Shown here: piece by piece, positions 1 through 6,526 of the stretch
Layout of the letters: each line of letters opens with the position of its first letter
Numbering within the stretch: the first letter of the stretch is position 1
Origin: Chryseobacterium gleum
GTDB lineage: Bacteria > Bacteroidota > Bacteroidia > Flavobacteriales_D > Crocinitomicaceae
NCBI GenBank assembly: GCA_943326825.2
Contig: CALPUT020000044.1
Coordinates: 1-11,459, forward strand
Direction: 5' to 3'
Length of the DNA stretch: 11,459 nt
The notes under the pieces: model-generated
What the model saw: only the letters and a program-made list of their open reading frames with translations
Databases searched by the model: none
Told to the model about the DNA's origin: nothing
Made by a program: the position numbers and the translations under genes

Positions 1-10
1 TTAAATAAAT

Positions 11-18
11 TATCTTTG
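11..18 (+). promoter_or_regulatory. Putative -7 promoter element (TATCTTTG) for the DEAD-box-domain gene
   Basis: TATCTTTG matches the Bacteroidetes -7 consensus TAnnTTTG exactly and ends 23 nt before the ATG at 42. The matching -33 TTG would lie beyond the left edge of the window, so only half of the promoter can be judged. Confidence 0.5.
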
Positions 19-41
19 TACTAAAATTAAGCAATTCATTC

Positions 42-680
42 ATGTCTTTAAATAAATACAACGAAGTTCTTCAAAAATCAATGCCTTTGGCTGGACTTGA
101 ACATCCAACTGAAATTCAAAATTTGTGCTTTTCGAAATACAAACAAGGAACTGATTTTATTGCCATTGCACCAAAAGGTTCAGGTAAATCAACTTCAATT
201 GTTACAGGAGTTATCCAACGCTTAGAAAAAGCTACCGAAGATGATGCTCCACGTGCTATTATTTTTGTTGAGAACAAAGAAAGAGCTTTGGAAATGGAAG
301 CTTTATTTCTGAAACTTGCAAGAAGAACAGATTTAAGAGTTGTTGTAGTTTATGATAAAGGAATTAAAGTAAGACAACGTATTGATTTGTATCAAGGTTC
401 AGATATCGTAATCGGAACGCCAAAAAGAATTCAAGAAATGTATCATCAAAATGGAATTAACACAGCAAATGTGAAATTGTATATCATTGATGATGCTGAA
501 TTAATCATGAAGCAAGGGTTTCATACGCCTATAAATCGAATTTACGAAAGCATTTCTAAATGTCAGTCTATTATGTATGCAAATGAATATGAAGCTCGGA
601 TGGAAAAAGCAATCGATCTCATCATGAAAAACCCTGACATTATTGAACTTGAAGAAGAAATTGAAAAAAATGAAGCATAA
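42..680 (+). CDS. Stand-alone DEAD/DEAH-box helicase N-terminal domain protein (half-helicase)
   Basis: This 212-residue protein resembles only the first RecA-like domain of a DEAD-box RNA helicase. In order I see a Q-motif-like PTEIQ (22-26), a Walker A/motif I APKGSGKST (43-51), a motif Ib GTPKR (125-129) and a motif II DDAE (150-153) in the IIDDAEL context. The usual catalytic Glu of DEAD is Asp here, and the last Asp is Glu. Motif III (SAT) aligns to YAN (179-181). The protein ends with an acidic tail (EIEKNEA) and has no helicase C domain (motifs IV-VI), so ATP binding looks possible but independent unwinding unlikely. The open reading frame is clean, with no C-terminal-domain remnant before apaG, so this appears to be the natural length rather than a frameshift. 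The role is unknown; an RNA-binding or regulatory ATPase is an inference. It may be cotranscribed with apaG 58 bp downstream. Confidence 0.85.
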   Translation: MSLNKYNEVLQKSMPLAGLEHPTEIQNLCFSKYKQGTDFIAIAPKGSGKSTSIVTGVIQRLEKATEDDAPRAIIFVENKERALEMEALFLKLARRTDLRVVVVYDKGIKVRQRIDLYQGSDIVIGTPKRIQEMYHQNGINTANVKLYIIDDAELIMKQGFHTPINRIYESISKCQSIMYANEYEARMEKAIDLIMKNPDIIELEEEIEKNEA

Positions 681-699
681 TTCCTTTGTTTTAAGAAAT

Positions 700-707
700 T
701 AAATTTG
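700..707 (+). promoter_or_regulatory. Possible -7 element (TAAATTTG) upstream of apaG
   Basis: TAAATTTG fits TAnnTTTG and ends 31 nt before the apaG start. No TTG is present at the expected distance (the nearest upstream TTG, 686-688, is only 11 bp away). It may be a weak promoter, and apaG could also be read through from the upstream gene. Confidence 0.35.
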
Positions 708-738
708 TAATTTCCCTTTGCCTTGATAAAACGAAGAT

Positions 739-1125
739 ATGAAAACAGCAACAACTGAAGGGATTAATATTACAGTTAACACAAAATATAGAGCAGATTT
801 ATCAAATGTTCTAGAAAGTCAATTCTTTTTCAATTATACGATTGAAATTAAAAACGAAAATCATTTCGACGTTAAATTAATGCACAGAAACTGGTATATC
901 TTTGATTCTATTAATGAACCTAAGATTGTAAGTGGCGAAGGCGTTATTGGAGAACAACCGATTTTAAAACCAGGTCAATCATTTACATATACAAGTGGTT
1001 GCGATTTACTTTCGGAAATTGGCTACATGAAAGGATTTTACACATTTGAAAATCAAATTACAGGAGAAAATTTACATGTTTTCATTCCAACTTTTGAAAT
1101 GTATTTTCCAGGAAAATTAAATTAA
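739..1125 (+). CDS. apaG: ApaG-domain protein (historically Co2+/Mg2+ efflux protein ApaG)
   Basis: The 128-residue protein matches ApaG over its full length, and 125-128 residues is normal for the family. Recognisable signatures are the N-terminal ITVNTKY strand, FNYTIEI, the MHRNWYIFDS segment, the glycine-rich GEGVIGEQPILKPGQ loop with a GxGxxG pattern, YTSGCDLLSEIGYMKGFY, and the terminal HVFIPTFEMYFPGKLN. ApaG is a small soluble fibronectin type III-like beta-sandwich. It was named from a cobalt-resistance and magnesium-efflux phenotype in enterobacteria, but its biochemical role is unsettled. In proteobacteria it sits next to apaH; here no apaH is present and the neighbour is a DEAD-box half-protein. 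The ATG at 739 is the only start that keeps the family's N-terminus. The gene runs head-on into the TPR gene with a 3-bp gap. Confidence 0.93.
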   Translation: MKTATTEGINITVNTKYRADLSNVLESQFFFNYTIEIKNENHFDVKLMHRNWYIFDSINEPKIVSGEGVIGEQPILKPGQSFTYTSGCDLLSEIGYMKGFYTFENQITGENLHVFIPTFEMYFPGKLN

Positions 1126-1128
1126 TTT

Positions 1129-2394
1129 TTAAACCTTATTTATTGGCTTTTTGTAAAACAAAAAGCCAATAAATACAATAAACAGTATTGAAAAACCACC
1201 AATCAAAAAATACATATTCATTTTTTGATTTTTCATTTTCTCAAATAATTCACTTTCTCGATTCGATTGAATTAATTTTTGTTCCTTTTCTTGAAGGATT
1301 AAATCCATTTCAGAGGCATTAATTAAATCTATTTTATCACTTTCTAACAAAATACTTTTTACTTTTAAATATTCTTCCATCAACTGAAATGCCTTAACGA
1401 AATCTTTTTTTGATTTATAAACCTTAATGATTGCATCTAAAGCGTCCATTTTCTCTACCAGCAAACCTTTTTTAGATGCAACTTCAAGTGATTTATTATA
1501 ATTTTCAATTGCTTTTGAATGATTTTTAACTTCCAAATAATACTCACCAATATTAAAATAGCTTTCCGAAATAGCTTTCCAATTATGACATTCTAATCTC
1601 AATTTTAATGCTTTTTCAAAATTCAACAATGCTCCTTCTAAATCATTTTCTTCAAAACATACAATAGCTAAATTATTGTAACCATGTGATGCTTGAATTT
1701 TTGAACCTGCCTTAACGTTTAAAAATGTGCTTTTTAAAAAGTACTTAGAAGCTAATTTATTATCACCTCTTAATTGATATACAATCCCAAGTCTTGTCCA
1801 GGCATTCGCCTCCGATTCAATTTTCTTGTATTTTTGAGTTTGTTTAATATAATGTAAAATAATTTTTTCAGCTTTGTCTAATTGATTTAAATCAGTATAA
1901 GATTTAGCAATATTTATTTCTGCTAAAAACTCAGAAGTTGGATCTTCCGATTTTTGTCCAGCTACTAATGATTTATTATACCAAATAATTGCATTTTTAG
2001 GTTCCCCCATTAAGTTATATCCATTGCCTATTTCACTTAAGGTTTCAGTTAACAAGGTATAATCCCCTATTTTTTCAAAATAATATTTCGCTTCTTTTAG
2101 TACTTGAATTCCTTTTAATCCTTTACCGTCACGAATTAAAAAACTTCCTTGAGCTCTTTTGCCTGATGCAATTGCGAAATAAGATTTTTTTTCTAGGCCT
2201 TCGAGCAACAACTCATTTGACAAAACTTTAAGTGAATCAATTGAACCTCTTAGGTATTCATTCCATAAAACGAGTGAAATTTTAGTCTTTGAATCAATGT
2301 CTTTAGCATTTTTAAAGTCCGAATAATTAAACTTTTGTTCTTGACTAAACAATGAAAAAACTAGAAATATAGATGCTACAATTAACCACTTCAT
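1129..2394 (-). CDS. TPR-repeat protein with signal peptide and C-terminal transmembrane anchor, no output domain
   Basis: The 421-residue product begins with a hydrophobic export signal (MKWLIVASIFLVFSLFSQ). About five or six tetratricopeptide repeats follow from roughly residue 115 to 348; typical pieces are NGYNLMGEPKNAIIWYNKSL, NLAIVCFEENDLEGALLNFEKAL and NIGEYYLEVKNHSKAIENYN. Next comes a charged, probably coiled-coil stretch (about 355-392), then one membrane-spanning segment (about 394-413) ending in a short basic tail KKPINKV. This is the architecture of the periplasmic half of Bacteroidetes TPR-type sensor kinases and TPR/LuxR regulators, in which a kinase or HTH domain follows the membrane helix. 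Here the protein stops 8 residues after it. No remnant of such a domain could fit, because apaG ends 3 bp away. It may be a stand-alone periplasmic scaffold, or a sensor that lost its output. No clear promoter is visible; TATTTTCG lies just upstream of the start but deviates from the consensus. Confidence 0.82.
   Translation of the reverse strand: MKWLIVASIFLVFSLFSQEQKFNYSDFKNAKDIDSKTKISLVLWNEYLRGSIDSLKVLSNELLLEGLEKKSYFAIASGKRAQGSFLIRDGKGLKGIQVLKEAKYYFEKIGDYTLLTETLSEIGNGYNLMGEPKNAIIWYNKSLVAGQKSEDPTSEFLAEINIAKSYTDLNQLDKAEKIILHYIKQTQKYKKIESEANAWTRLGIVYQLRGDNKLASKYFLKSTFLNVKAGSKIQASHGYNNLAIVCFEENDLEGALLNFEKALKLRLECHNWKAISESYFNIGEYYLEVKNHSKAIENYNKSLEVASKKGLLVEKMDALDAIIKVYKSKKDFVKAFQLMEEYLKVKSILLESDKIDLINASEMDLILQEKEQKLIQSNRESELFEKMKNQKMNMYFLIGGFSILFIVFIGFLFYKKPINKV
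1137..1175. terminator. Perfect 18-bp inverted repeat at the convergent apaG / TPR-gene junction
   Basis: The arms 1137-1154 (ending GGCTTTTTGT) and 1158-1175 are perfectly complementary around an AAA loop. The hairpin lies inside the last codons of the TPR gene, encoding part of KKPINKV, and just past the apaG stop. A stem at a tail-to-tail junction with a 3-bp gap suggests transcription termination for apaG and perhaps both genes. No uninterrupted T-tract follows outside the stem, so it is not a textbook intrinsic terminator. Confidence 0.5.
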
Positions 2395-2479
2395 GAAACG
2401 AAAATAAGAACAATCTTTTAAATGAATCTTACACTTATAAAAAAAAATAAACGTTTATTCATTTCCAACAAATTTTCTA

Positions 2480-2509
2480 TTGTCAGACAATTTACATTGC
2501 TTAAATTTA
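2480..2509 (+). promoter_or_regulatory. Putative promoter of pruA (TTG-N19-TAAATTTA)
   Basis: A TTG at 2480-2482 is followed after exactly 19 nt by TAAATTTA (2502-2509), one mismatch from the TAnnTTTG -7 consensus. The element ends 19 nt before the pruA ATG, implying a very short leader. The 134-bp gap also has to hold whatever promoter drives the divergent TPR gene, which I could not identify. Confidence 0.55.
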
Positions 2510-2528
2510 CCTCAAAAAAGAAATTCAT

Positions 2529-4157
2529 ATGGCAAACGCATTATTTAATGTTCCAAAAGCGATCAATGAACCAGTTAAAGGTTACGCTCCAGGATCTCCA
2601 GAGAAAAACGAATTAATTGCAACATACAAACAAATGCTTCAGCAAGAACCAATCGATGTACCTATGTACATTGGAGGGAAAGAAGTAAGAACAAATGATA
2701 AAAAGAAAATGTCTCCACCACATGATCACAATGTGACTTTAGGACATTTCAATTACGGAACTGCAGAACACGTTCAACAAGCTATCGATGCGGCAATGGC
2801 TGCTAAGAATGAATGGGCAAATTTACCTTGGGAACAAAGAGCATCTATCTTTTTAAAAGCGGCTGATTTATTAGCTGGACCTTTTAGAGCAAGAGTAAAT
2901 GCGGCTACTATGTTAGCACAATCTAAAAATGTATTCCAAGCAGAAATTGATGCAGCTTGTGAATTAATTGATTTTTTCAGATTTAACGTACAATATTTAA
3001 CTCAAATCTATAGCGAACAACCTGATTCTTTACCAGGAATGTGGAATAGATTAGAATATAGACCTTTAGAAGGTTTTGTTTTCGCATTAACTCCATTTAA
3101 TTTTACTTCAATTGCAGCAAACTTATGTGCAGCTCCTGCAATGATGGGGAATGTTGTAGTATGGAAACCAGCAGATTCTCAAATGTATTCTGCTCAAGTT
3201 TTAATGGAATTATTCCAAGCTGCTGGATTACCTGATGGGGTTATCAATTTAGTATCTGTTGATGGTCCTGTTGCTGGAGATGTAATTTTCAAAAACAAAC
3301 ATTTCGCAGGTTTACACTTTACAGGTTCAACTGCAGTTTTCAGACATTTATGGAAAGAAATTGGAAACAATATTGAGAAATATGTTTCTTACCCAAGAAT
3401 CGTTGGTGAAACAGGTGGTAAAGATTTCGTGATGGTTCACAAATCTGCTGTACCAGCTGAGGTTGCAACTGCACTTTCAAGAGGAGCTTTCGAATTCCAA
3501 GGTCAAAAATGTTCAGCTGCTTCTAGAGCATATGTTCCAAGTTCAACTTGGGGAGAAGTAAAAAGAATTTTAGTAGAACAAGTGAACTCATTTAAAATGG
3601 GAACACCAGAAGATACTTCAAACTTTGTAAATGCTGTGATCGATGAGAAATCATTTGATAAAATTGCAGGATACATTGATTTTGTAAAATCTCAAAATGA
3701 TGCTGAAATTATTTGTGGTGGTAACTACGATAAATCTAAAGGATACTTTATTGAGCCTACAGTTGTAGTAACAACAAATCCAAAATTCAGAACAATCGTT
3801 GAAGAAATATTTGGCCCTGTTTTAACAATTTACGTTTATGAAGACGATAAATTTGAAGAGACTATGGAATTGTTAGATCAAACTTCAGATTATGCTTTAA
3901 CAGGTGCTATCTTAGCGAATGATCGTTACGCTATTAACTTAGCAATTAAAAAATTAGAAAATTCAGCTGGTAACTTCTACATCAATGATAAACCAACTGG
4001 AGCAGTAGTTGGACAACAACCATTTGGTGGAGCTAGAGGTTCAGGTACAAATGACAAAGCAGGTGCTGCGATGAATTTATTACGTTGGGTTTCTGCAAGA
4101 ACAATCAAAGAAACTTTTGTTCCAGCAACAGATTATAGATATCCTTTTTTAGGTTAA
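2529..4157 (+). CDS. pruA: L-glutamate gamma-semialdehyde dehydrogenase (delta-1-pyrroline-5-carboxylate dehydrogenase)
   Basis: This 542-residue aldehyde dehydrogenase oxidises glutamate-5-semialdehyde (in equilibrium with P5C) to glutamate with NAD+, the second step of proline catabolism, in the cytoplasm. The family signatures are all present: PFNF with the oxyanion Asn191, WKPADS with cofactor-binding Lys213, FTGS (264-267), VGETGGKDF with general-base Glu294, FQGQKCSAASR with nucleophile Cys328, and EEIFGP (425-430) of the NAD site. The length and the N-terminal extension before the ALDH fold match the monofunctional P5C dehydrogenases of the Bacteroidetes and eukaryotic type. There is no proline dehydrogenase domain, so PutA-like fusion is excluded and a separate PRODH must be encoded elsewhere. 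A longer overlapping frame from 2422 is in another register and is not used. The gene is monocistronic, with its own promoter and a strong terminator. Confidence 0.97.
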   Translation: MANALFNVPKAINEPVKGYAPGSPEKNELIATYKQMLQQEPIDVPMYIGGKEVRTNDKKKMSPPHDHNVTLGHFNYGTAEHVQQAIDAAMAAKNEWANLPWEQRASIFLKAADLLAGPFRARVNAATMLAQSKNVFQAEIDAACELIDFFRFNVQYLTQIYSEQPDSLPGMWNRLEYRPLEGFVFALTPFNFTSIAANLCAAPAMMGNVVVWKPADSQMYSAQVLMELFQAAGLPDGVINLVSVDGPVAGDVIFKNKHFAGLHFTGSTAVFRHLWKEIGNNIEKYVSYPRIVGETGGKDFVMVHKSAVPAEVATALSRGAFEFQGQKCSAASRAYVPSSTWGEVKRILVEQVNSFKMGTPEDTSNFVNAVIDEKSFDKIAGYIDFVKSQNDAEIICGGNYDKSKGYFIEPTVVVTTNPKFRTIVEEIFGPVLTIYVYEDDKFEETMELLDQTSDYALTGAILANDRYAINLAIKKLENSAGNFYINDKPTGAVVGQQPFGGARGSGTNDKAGAAMNLLRWVSARTIKETFVPATDYRYPFLG

Positions 4158-4174
4158 AATAAAATCTCAAACAC

Positions 4175-4209
4175 AAAAAAACCGATTCAATGTTTGAATC
4201 GGTTTTTTT
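4175..4209. terminator. Bidirectional rho-independent terminator between pruA and the lipocalin-like gene
   Basis: A 10-bp perfect stem (ACCGATTCAA at 4181-4190, TTGAATCGGT at 4194-4203, loop TGT) is flanked by six A on the left (4175-4180) and by T on the right (the T run is 4203-4209). Read from either strand it gives a GC-containing hairpin followed by a U-run. It therefore fits termination of both pruA (+) and the converging gene (-). Confidence 0.9.
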
Positions 4210-4223
4210 ATGACATTAAATTT

Positions 4224-4613
4224 CTATTTCTTCTTATAGACAAATTTCGCATTTCCCTTTCCTTCCTGTGTCAAGGTTAATTCTGATTTGGAAGATTCAA
4301 TTACTGAAAAAACTCTGGTATCAACATTTGGATCATTTGAAAATGCCATCGTTAGAGTTTGACTTTTAAAAATATAATAAACACCTGAATTTGAATAAGA
4401 AACATTGTTTTTTGATCCTAATTCTGAAACAGTACCATCTGACCTTTTGTCTTTTGAGAAAATTAAAGTTTGAGAAATCGAATCTCCTACATTTTGACCA
4501 TTAATGCTTTGTAATTCCCATTCACCGCTTAATTTTTTATTCAACACACTCTCTGGCGAACATGCAAAGAAGATAACCGATAATATTACTATAAAGCCAA
4601 GACCTTTTTTCAT
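4224..4613 (-). CDS. Small lipocalin-like lipoprotein
   Basis: I choose the ATG at 4613 (129 residues) over an in-frame ATG 16 codons upstream. From this start the protein begins MKKGLGFIVILSVIFFAC, a typical lipoprotein signal with acylated Cys18. A match to the -7 promoter element (TACATTTG, 4642-4635) also lies between the two ATGs, so the upstream start would probably not be transcribed. The mature part opens with LSGEWELQSINGQ, the 'L.G.W.L' start of Bacteroidetes lipocalin-like domains, followed by alternating beta-strand segments ending in KFVYKKK. It is probably attached to the outer or inner membrane and exposed to the envelope. No ligand can be inferred and the family assignment is by pattern only. 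It converges on pruA across a shared terminator and is divergent from the FKBP gene. Confidence 0.75.
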   Translation of the reverse strand: MKKGLGFIVILSVIFFACSPESVLNKKLSGEWELQSINGQNVGDSISQTLIFSKDKRSDGTVSELGSKNNVSYSNSGVYYIFKSQTLTMAFSNDPNVDTRVFSVIESSKSELTLTQEGKGNAKFVYKKK

Positions 4614-4634
4614 TGTTTGAATTTTTGAATCAAT

Positions 4635-4661
4635 CAAATGTAAGATTTTTTTAACATTCAA
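4635..4661 (-). promoter_or_regulatory. Putative promoter of the lipocalin-like gene (TTG-N16-TACATTTG)
   Basis: On the - strand, TACATTTG (4642 to 4635) fits TAnnTTTG, with a TTG at 4661-4659 16 nt upstream, slightly short of the common 17-23 nt. The element ends 21 nt before the ATG at 4613 and so decides that start. Confidence 0.5.
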
Positions 4662-4708
4662 AAAAATGACTTATGTTTCAATTTTTAATTTAATCGCGTG
4701 ATTAAGTT

Positions 4709-4716
4709 TATATTTG
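4709..4716 (+). promoter_or_regulatory. Putative -7 element (TATATTTG) of the FKBP gene
   Basis: TATATTTG matches TAnnTTTG exactly and ends 19 nt before the ATG at 4736. No TTG is found at the expected upstream distance. The 122-bp divergent gap carries this and the opposing lipoprotein promoter back to back. Confidence 0.5.
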
Positions 4717-4735
4717 TAAAGAAATTATTGGTAAA

Positions 4736-5188
4736 ATGAAATTAGTAATCTTATTGTTTATATCCATATTTGCCTTTAGCGCTTGTAAGAAAAAAGATCA
4801 AAAAGACCAAGCTCATAAAGACGAAGGTATTATTACAAAATATATCGCAGATAATAACTTAACTGCAACAGCAACTGGTTCAGGTTTATATTATGTTATG
4901 GAAAACATTGGAACAGGCATAAAACCAAATCCAGCATCTCAAGTTAAAGTTGCTTATAAAGGCTATTTTACTGATGGTTCTGTTTTTGATCAAAGTGCTG
5001 CTTCAGGCATCACTTTTGGATTACAAAATGTCATTAAAGGATGGACTGAAGGTATCCCCTATTTTAAAAAAGGTGGTAAAGGTAAATTAATAATCCCATC
5101 AGCTTTAGGTTATGGGCCAAATGGCACAAATGGAATTCCTGCAAATTCAGTGTTAATTTTTGATATTCATTTGATTGATGTTTATTGA
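4736..5188 (+). CDS. FKBP-type peptidyl-prolyl cis-trans isomerase, lipoprotein
   Basis: The 150-residue protein starts with a lipoprotein signal (MKLVILLFISIFAFSAC, acylated Cys17) and a charged Lys-rich linker, then one FKBP domain from about residue 48 to the end. Residues corresponding to the FK506/proline pocket of FKBP12 are all present: Tyr74, Phe84-Asp85, Val99-Ile100, Trp103, Tyr126 in ALGYG, and Phe142. It should catalyse prolyl isomerisation and act as a folding factor on the periplasmic face of a membrane. Such small lipoprotein FKBPs are common in Bacteroidetes (some gliding bacteria encode a related one, GldI), but nothing nearby ties this one to gliding. It runs convergently into paaD with a 14-bp gap in which I see no hairpin terminator. 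Confidence 0.93.
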   Translation: MKLVILLFISIFAFSACKKKDQKDQAHKDEGIITKYIADNNLTATATGSGLYYVMENIGTGIKPNPASQVKVAYKGYFTDGSVFDQSAASGITFGLQNVIKGWTEGIPYFKKGGKGKLIIPSALGYGPNGTNGIPANSVLIFDIHLIDVY

Positions 5189-5202
5189 TTGATCAGAAAA
5201 GT

Positions 5203-5688
5203 TTACTTCAAACACTTAAAATAATCAAACGGCTCTAAACAATCATTGCATTGATATTGTGATTTACAAGCCGTACTTCCAAATAAACTTACCATTCTTG
5301 TATTCACTGATTTGCATTGTGGACAAGGAACTTTAGGAGGTTCGGCAAATAAAACACTTTTATCTACCTCATCTTGTGGTGGCGCAATACCATATTCTAA
5401 CAATTTCTGTTTTCCTGACTCTGTAATCCAATCAGTACTCCAAGCCGGAGATAAAGTTAAATCTACAGAAACCAAAGAAATTCCTTTTTCATTTAATTTA
5501 GCAATAATTTCTTCTTCAATTAACTTCATTGCTGGACAACCACTATAAGTTGGAGTAATTACAACTTTACATTTGTCCTCAATTAATTCAACTGATCTGA
5601 TAACCCCTAAGTCAACAACAGTCAACACAGGGATTTCAGGATCAAAAACTTCTTCTAAATAATTCCAAATTTCTTTTTCAGTTACCAT
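5203..5688 (-). CDS. paaD: 1,2-phenylacetyl-CoA epoxidase, subunit PaaD
   Basis: PaaD (also called PaaJ in some schemes) is the accessory protein of phenylacetyl-CoA epoxidase, thought to help assemble or mature the metal centre, and is needed for activity in vivo. The 161 residues show an N-terminal MIP18/DUF59-type domain with FDPEIP (16-21) and TYSGCPAM (47-54, Cys51). A C-terminal Cys-rich segment follows, with Cys122, Cys125, Cys141, Cys147, Cys150 and Cys159, giving CPQC and CNDC pairs that look like a zinc or Fe-S site. Length and order fit the family. It is the last gene of the paaABCD operon and overlaps the paaC end by 7 nt, so the two are probably translationally coupled. No further paa gene follows: the next gene, an FKBP, is on the opposite strand. 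Confidence 0.95.
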   Translation of the reverse strand: MVTEKEIWNYLEEVFDPEIPVLTVVDLGVIRSVELIEDKCKVVITPTYSGCPAMKLIEEEIIAKLNEKGISLVSVDLTLSPAWSTDWITESGKQKLLEYGIAPPQDEVDKSVLFAEPPKVPCPQCKSVNTRMVSLFGSTACKSQYQCNDCLEPFDYFKCLK

Positions 5689-6446
5689 GTCATATTTGGG
5701 TATGCTCGCTGCATGTACTGCATTTCTGCTAACAAATAACCAAATGCTTCTGTATGTAAACCTTTTCTACCTCCTTCTTGAATCCAATTATTAGAAGGAA
5801 TAGTCAAAGTTGCCTGCTCAAAAACATCATTTACTGTCTTCGTCCATTCAGCTTTAATTTCTTCAGTCGAAGGTATAATGTTTTCAGCAATCAAAACAGA
5901 ATCTACGTCATCTTTATAGAAAATTTCATTCGTATATTTCCATAAAGCGTCTAACGATTCTTGAATTCTATTATGTGATTCTTCAGTCCCATCACCTAAA
6001 CGAATTACCCATTCAGAAGTATGTTTCAAATGATATTTCGTTTCTTTCAATGACTTTTCAGCTATTGCTGCTAAATGTTGATCTGAAGAATGTTGTAATT
6101 TTTCAAAAAGTGGTTTTCTGTAAGCATCGAACAAAAATTGACGCATGATCGTCTTACCAAAATCACCATTTGTTTGCTCAACCAGCAAAAGATTTTTATA
6201 TTCTCTTTCATAACGAAGAAATGCCAAAGCATCACCATCTCTTCCTTTCCCTTCTAACTCGCCGGCATAATTCAACAAACTTGTTGCTTGCCCAATTAAA
6301 TCCAAAGCCAAATTAGTTAAGGCAATGTCTTCTTCTAAAATTGGACCATGACCGCACCATTCTGAAACTCTGTGCCCCAAAATCAAACTATCATCAGCTA
6401 ATCTTAAAACGTATTCGTATAAAGCTTTTTGTTTTTCCATAATCAT
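5682..6446 (-). CDS. paaC: 1,2-phenylacetyl-CoA epoxidase, structural subunit PaaC
   Basis: PaaC is the ferritin-like structural partner of the catalytic subunit PaaA in the (PaaAC)2 core of the epoxidase. The 254 residues (E. coli PaaC is about 248) contain the family's helical segments LADDSLILGHRVSEWCGHGP (16-35), DIALTNLALDLIGQA (40-54), FLRYEREYKNLLLVEQ (76-91) and the conserved C-terminus HTEAFGYLLAEMQYMQRAYP (231-250) ending in TW. As expected for PaaC, a full set of diiron ligands is not apparent. Two ATGs (6446 and 6440) lie at the start and the sequence does not clearly decide between them; the first gives MIMEKQ, the second MEKQ. The gap to paaB holds a nested palindrome. Confidence 0.96.
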   Translation of the reverse strand: MIMEKQKALYEYVLRLADDSLILGHRVSEWCGHGPILEEDIALTNLALDLIGQATSLLNYAGELEGKGRDGDALAFLRYEREYKNLLLVEQTNGDFGKTIMRQFLFDAYRKPLFEKLQHSSDQHLAAIAEKSLKETKYHLKHTSEWVIRLGDGTEESHNRIQESLDALWKYTNEIFYKDDVDSVLIAENIIPSTEEIKAEWTKTVNDVFEQATLTIPSNNWIQEGGRKGLHTEAFGYLLAEMQYMQRAYPNMTW

Positions 6447-6453
6447 AAATTAA

Positions 6454-6520
6454 AGATGTTAGATATTAGTTTAGACATTAGATTTAAAAACCTCTAATGT
6501 CTCGTTTCTAACATCTCGTT
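6454..6520. repeat. Nested palindrome / tandem repeat in the paaB-paaC gap
   Basis: Two 10-bp perfect stems are nested: outer AGATGTTAGA (6454-6463) with TCTAACATCT (6507-6516), and inner AGACATTAGA (6473-6482) with TCTAATGTCT (6493-6502). The right half is a tandem 14-bp duplication, TCTAATGTCTCGTT (6493-6506) and TCTAACATCTCGTT (6507-6520), differing only by TG versus CA. The left arms differ by the complementary exchange, so each stem stays perfect. It lies entirely in non-coding sequence within the paa transcript, where a hairpin could affect mRNA processing or partial termination. Confidence 0.8.
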
Positions 6521-6526
6521 TCTATT

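Noticed and set aside
563..754. 63-codon open frame on the - strand
   Set aside because: It lies antisense to the end of the DEAD-box-domain gene and spans the apaG start, with low-complexity Ser/Phe content and no family resemblance.
42..1125. Half-helicase plus ApaG as a defence system or toxin-antitoxin pair
   Set aside because: ApaG is a housekeeping-type protein, there is no nuclease or effector, and no mobile-element context is present.
2422..2616. 64-codon open frame on the + strand overlapping the pruA start
   Set aside because: It overlaps pruA in another frame, has Lys/Phe-rich composition typical of translated AT-rich intergenic DNA, and covers the probable pruA promoter.
4736..5188. 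FKBP lipoprotein as the gliding protein GldI
   Set aside because: Only general FKBP and lipoprotein features are visible and no gld or spr genes are nearby, so the specific name is not justified.
5312..5548. 78-codon open frame on the + strand inside paaD
   Set aside because: It is entirely antisense to the well-supported paaD gene and has no recognisable features.
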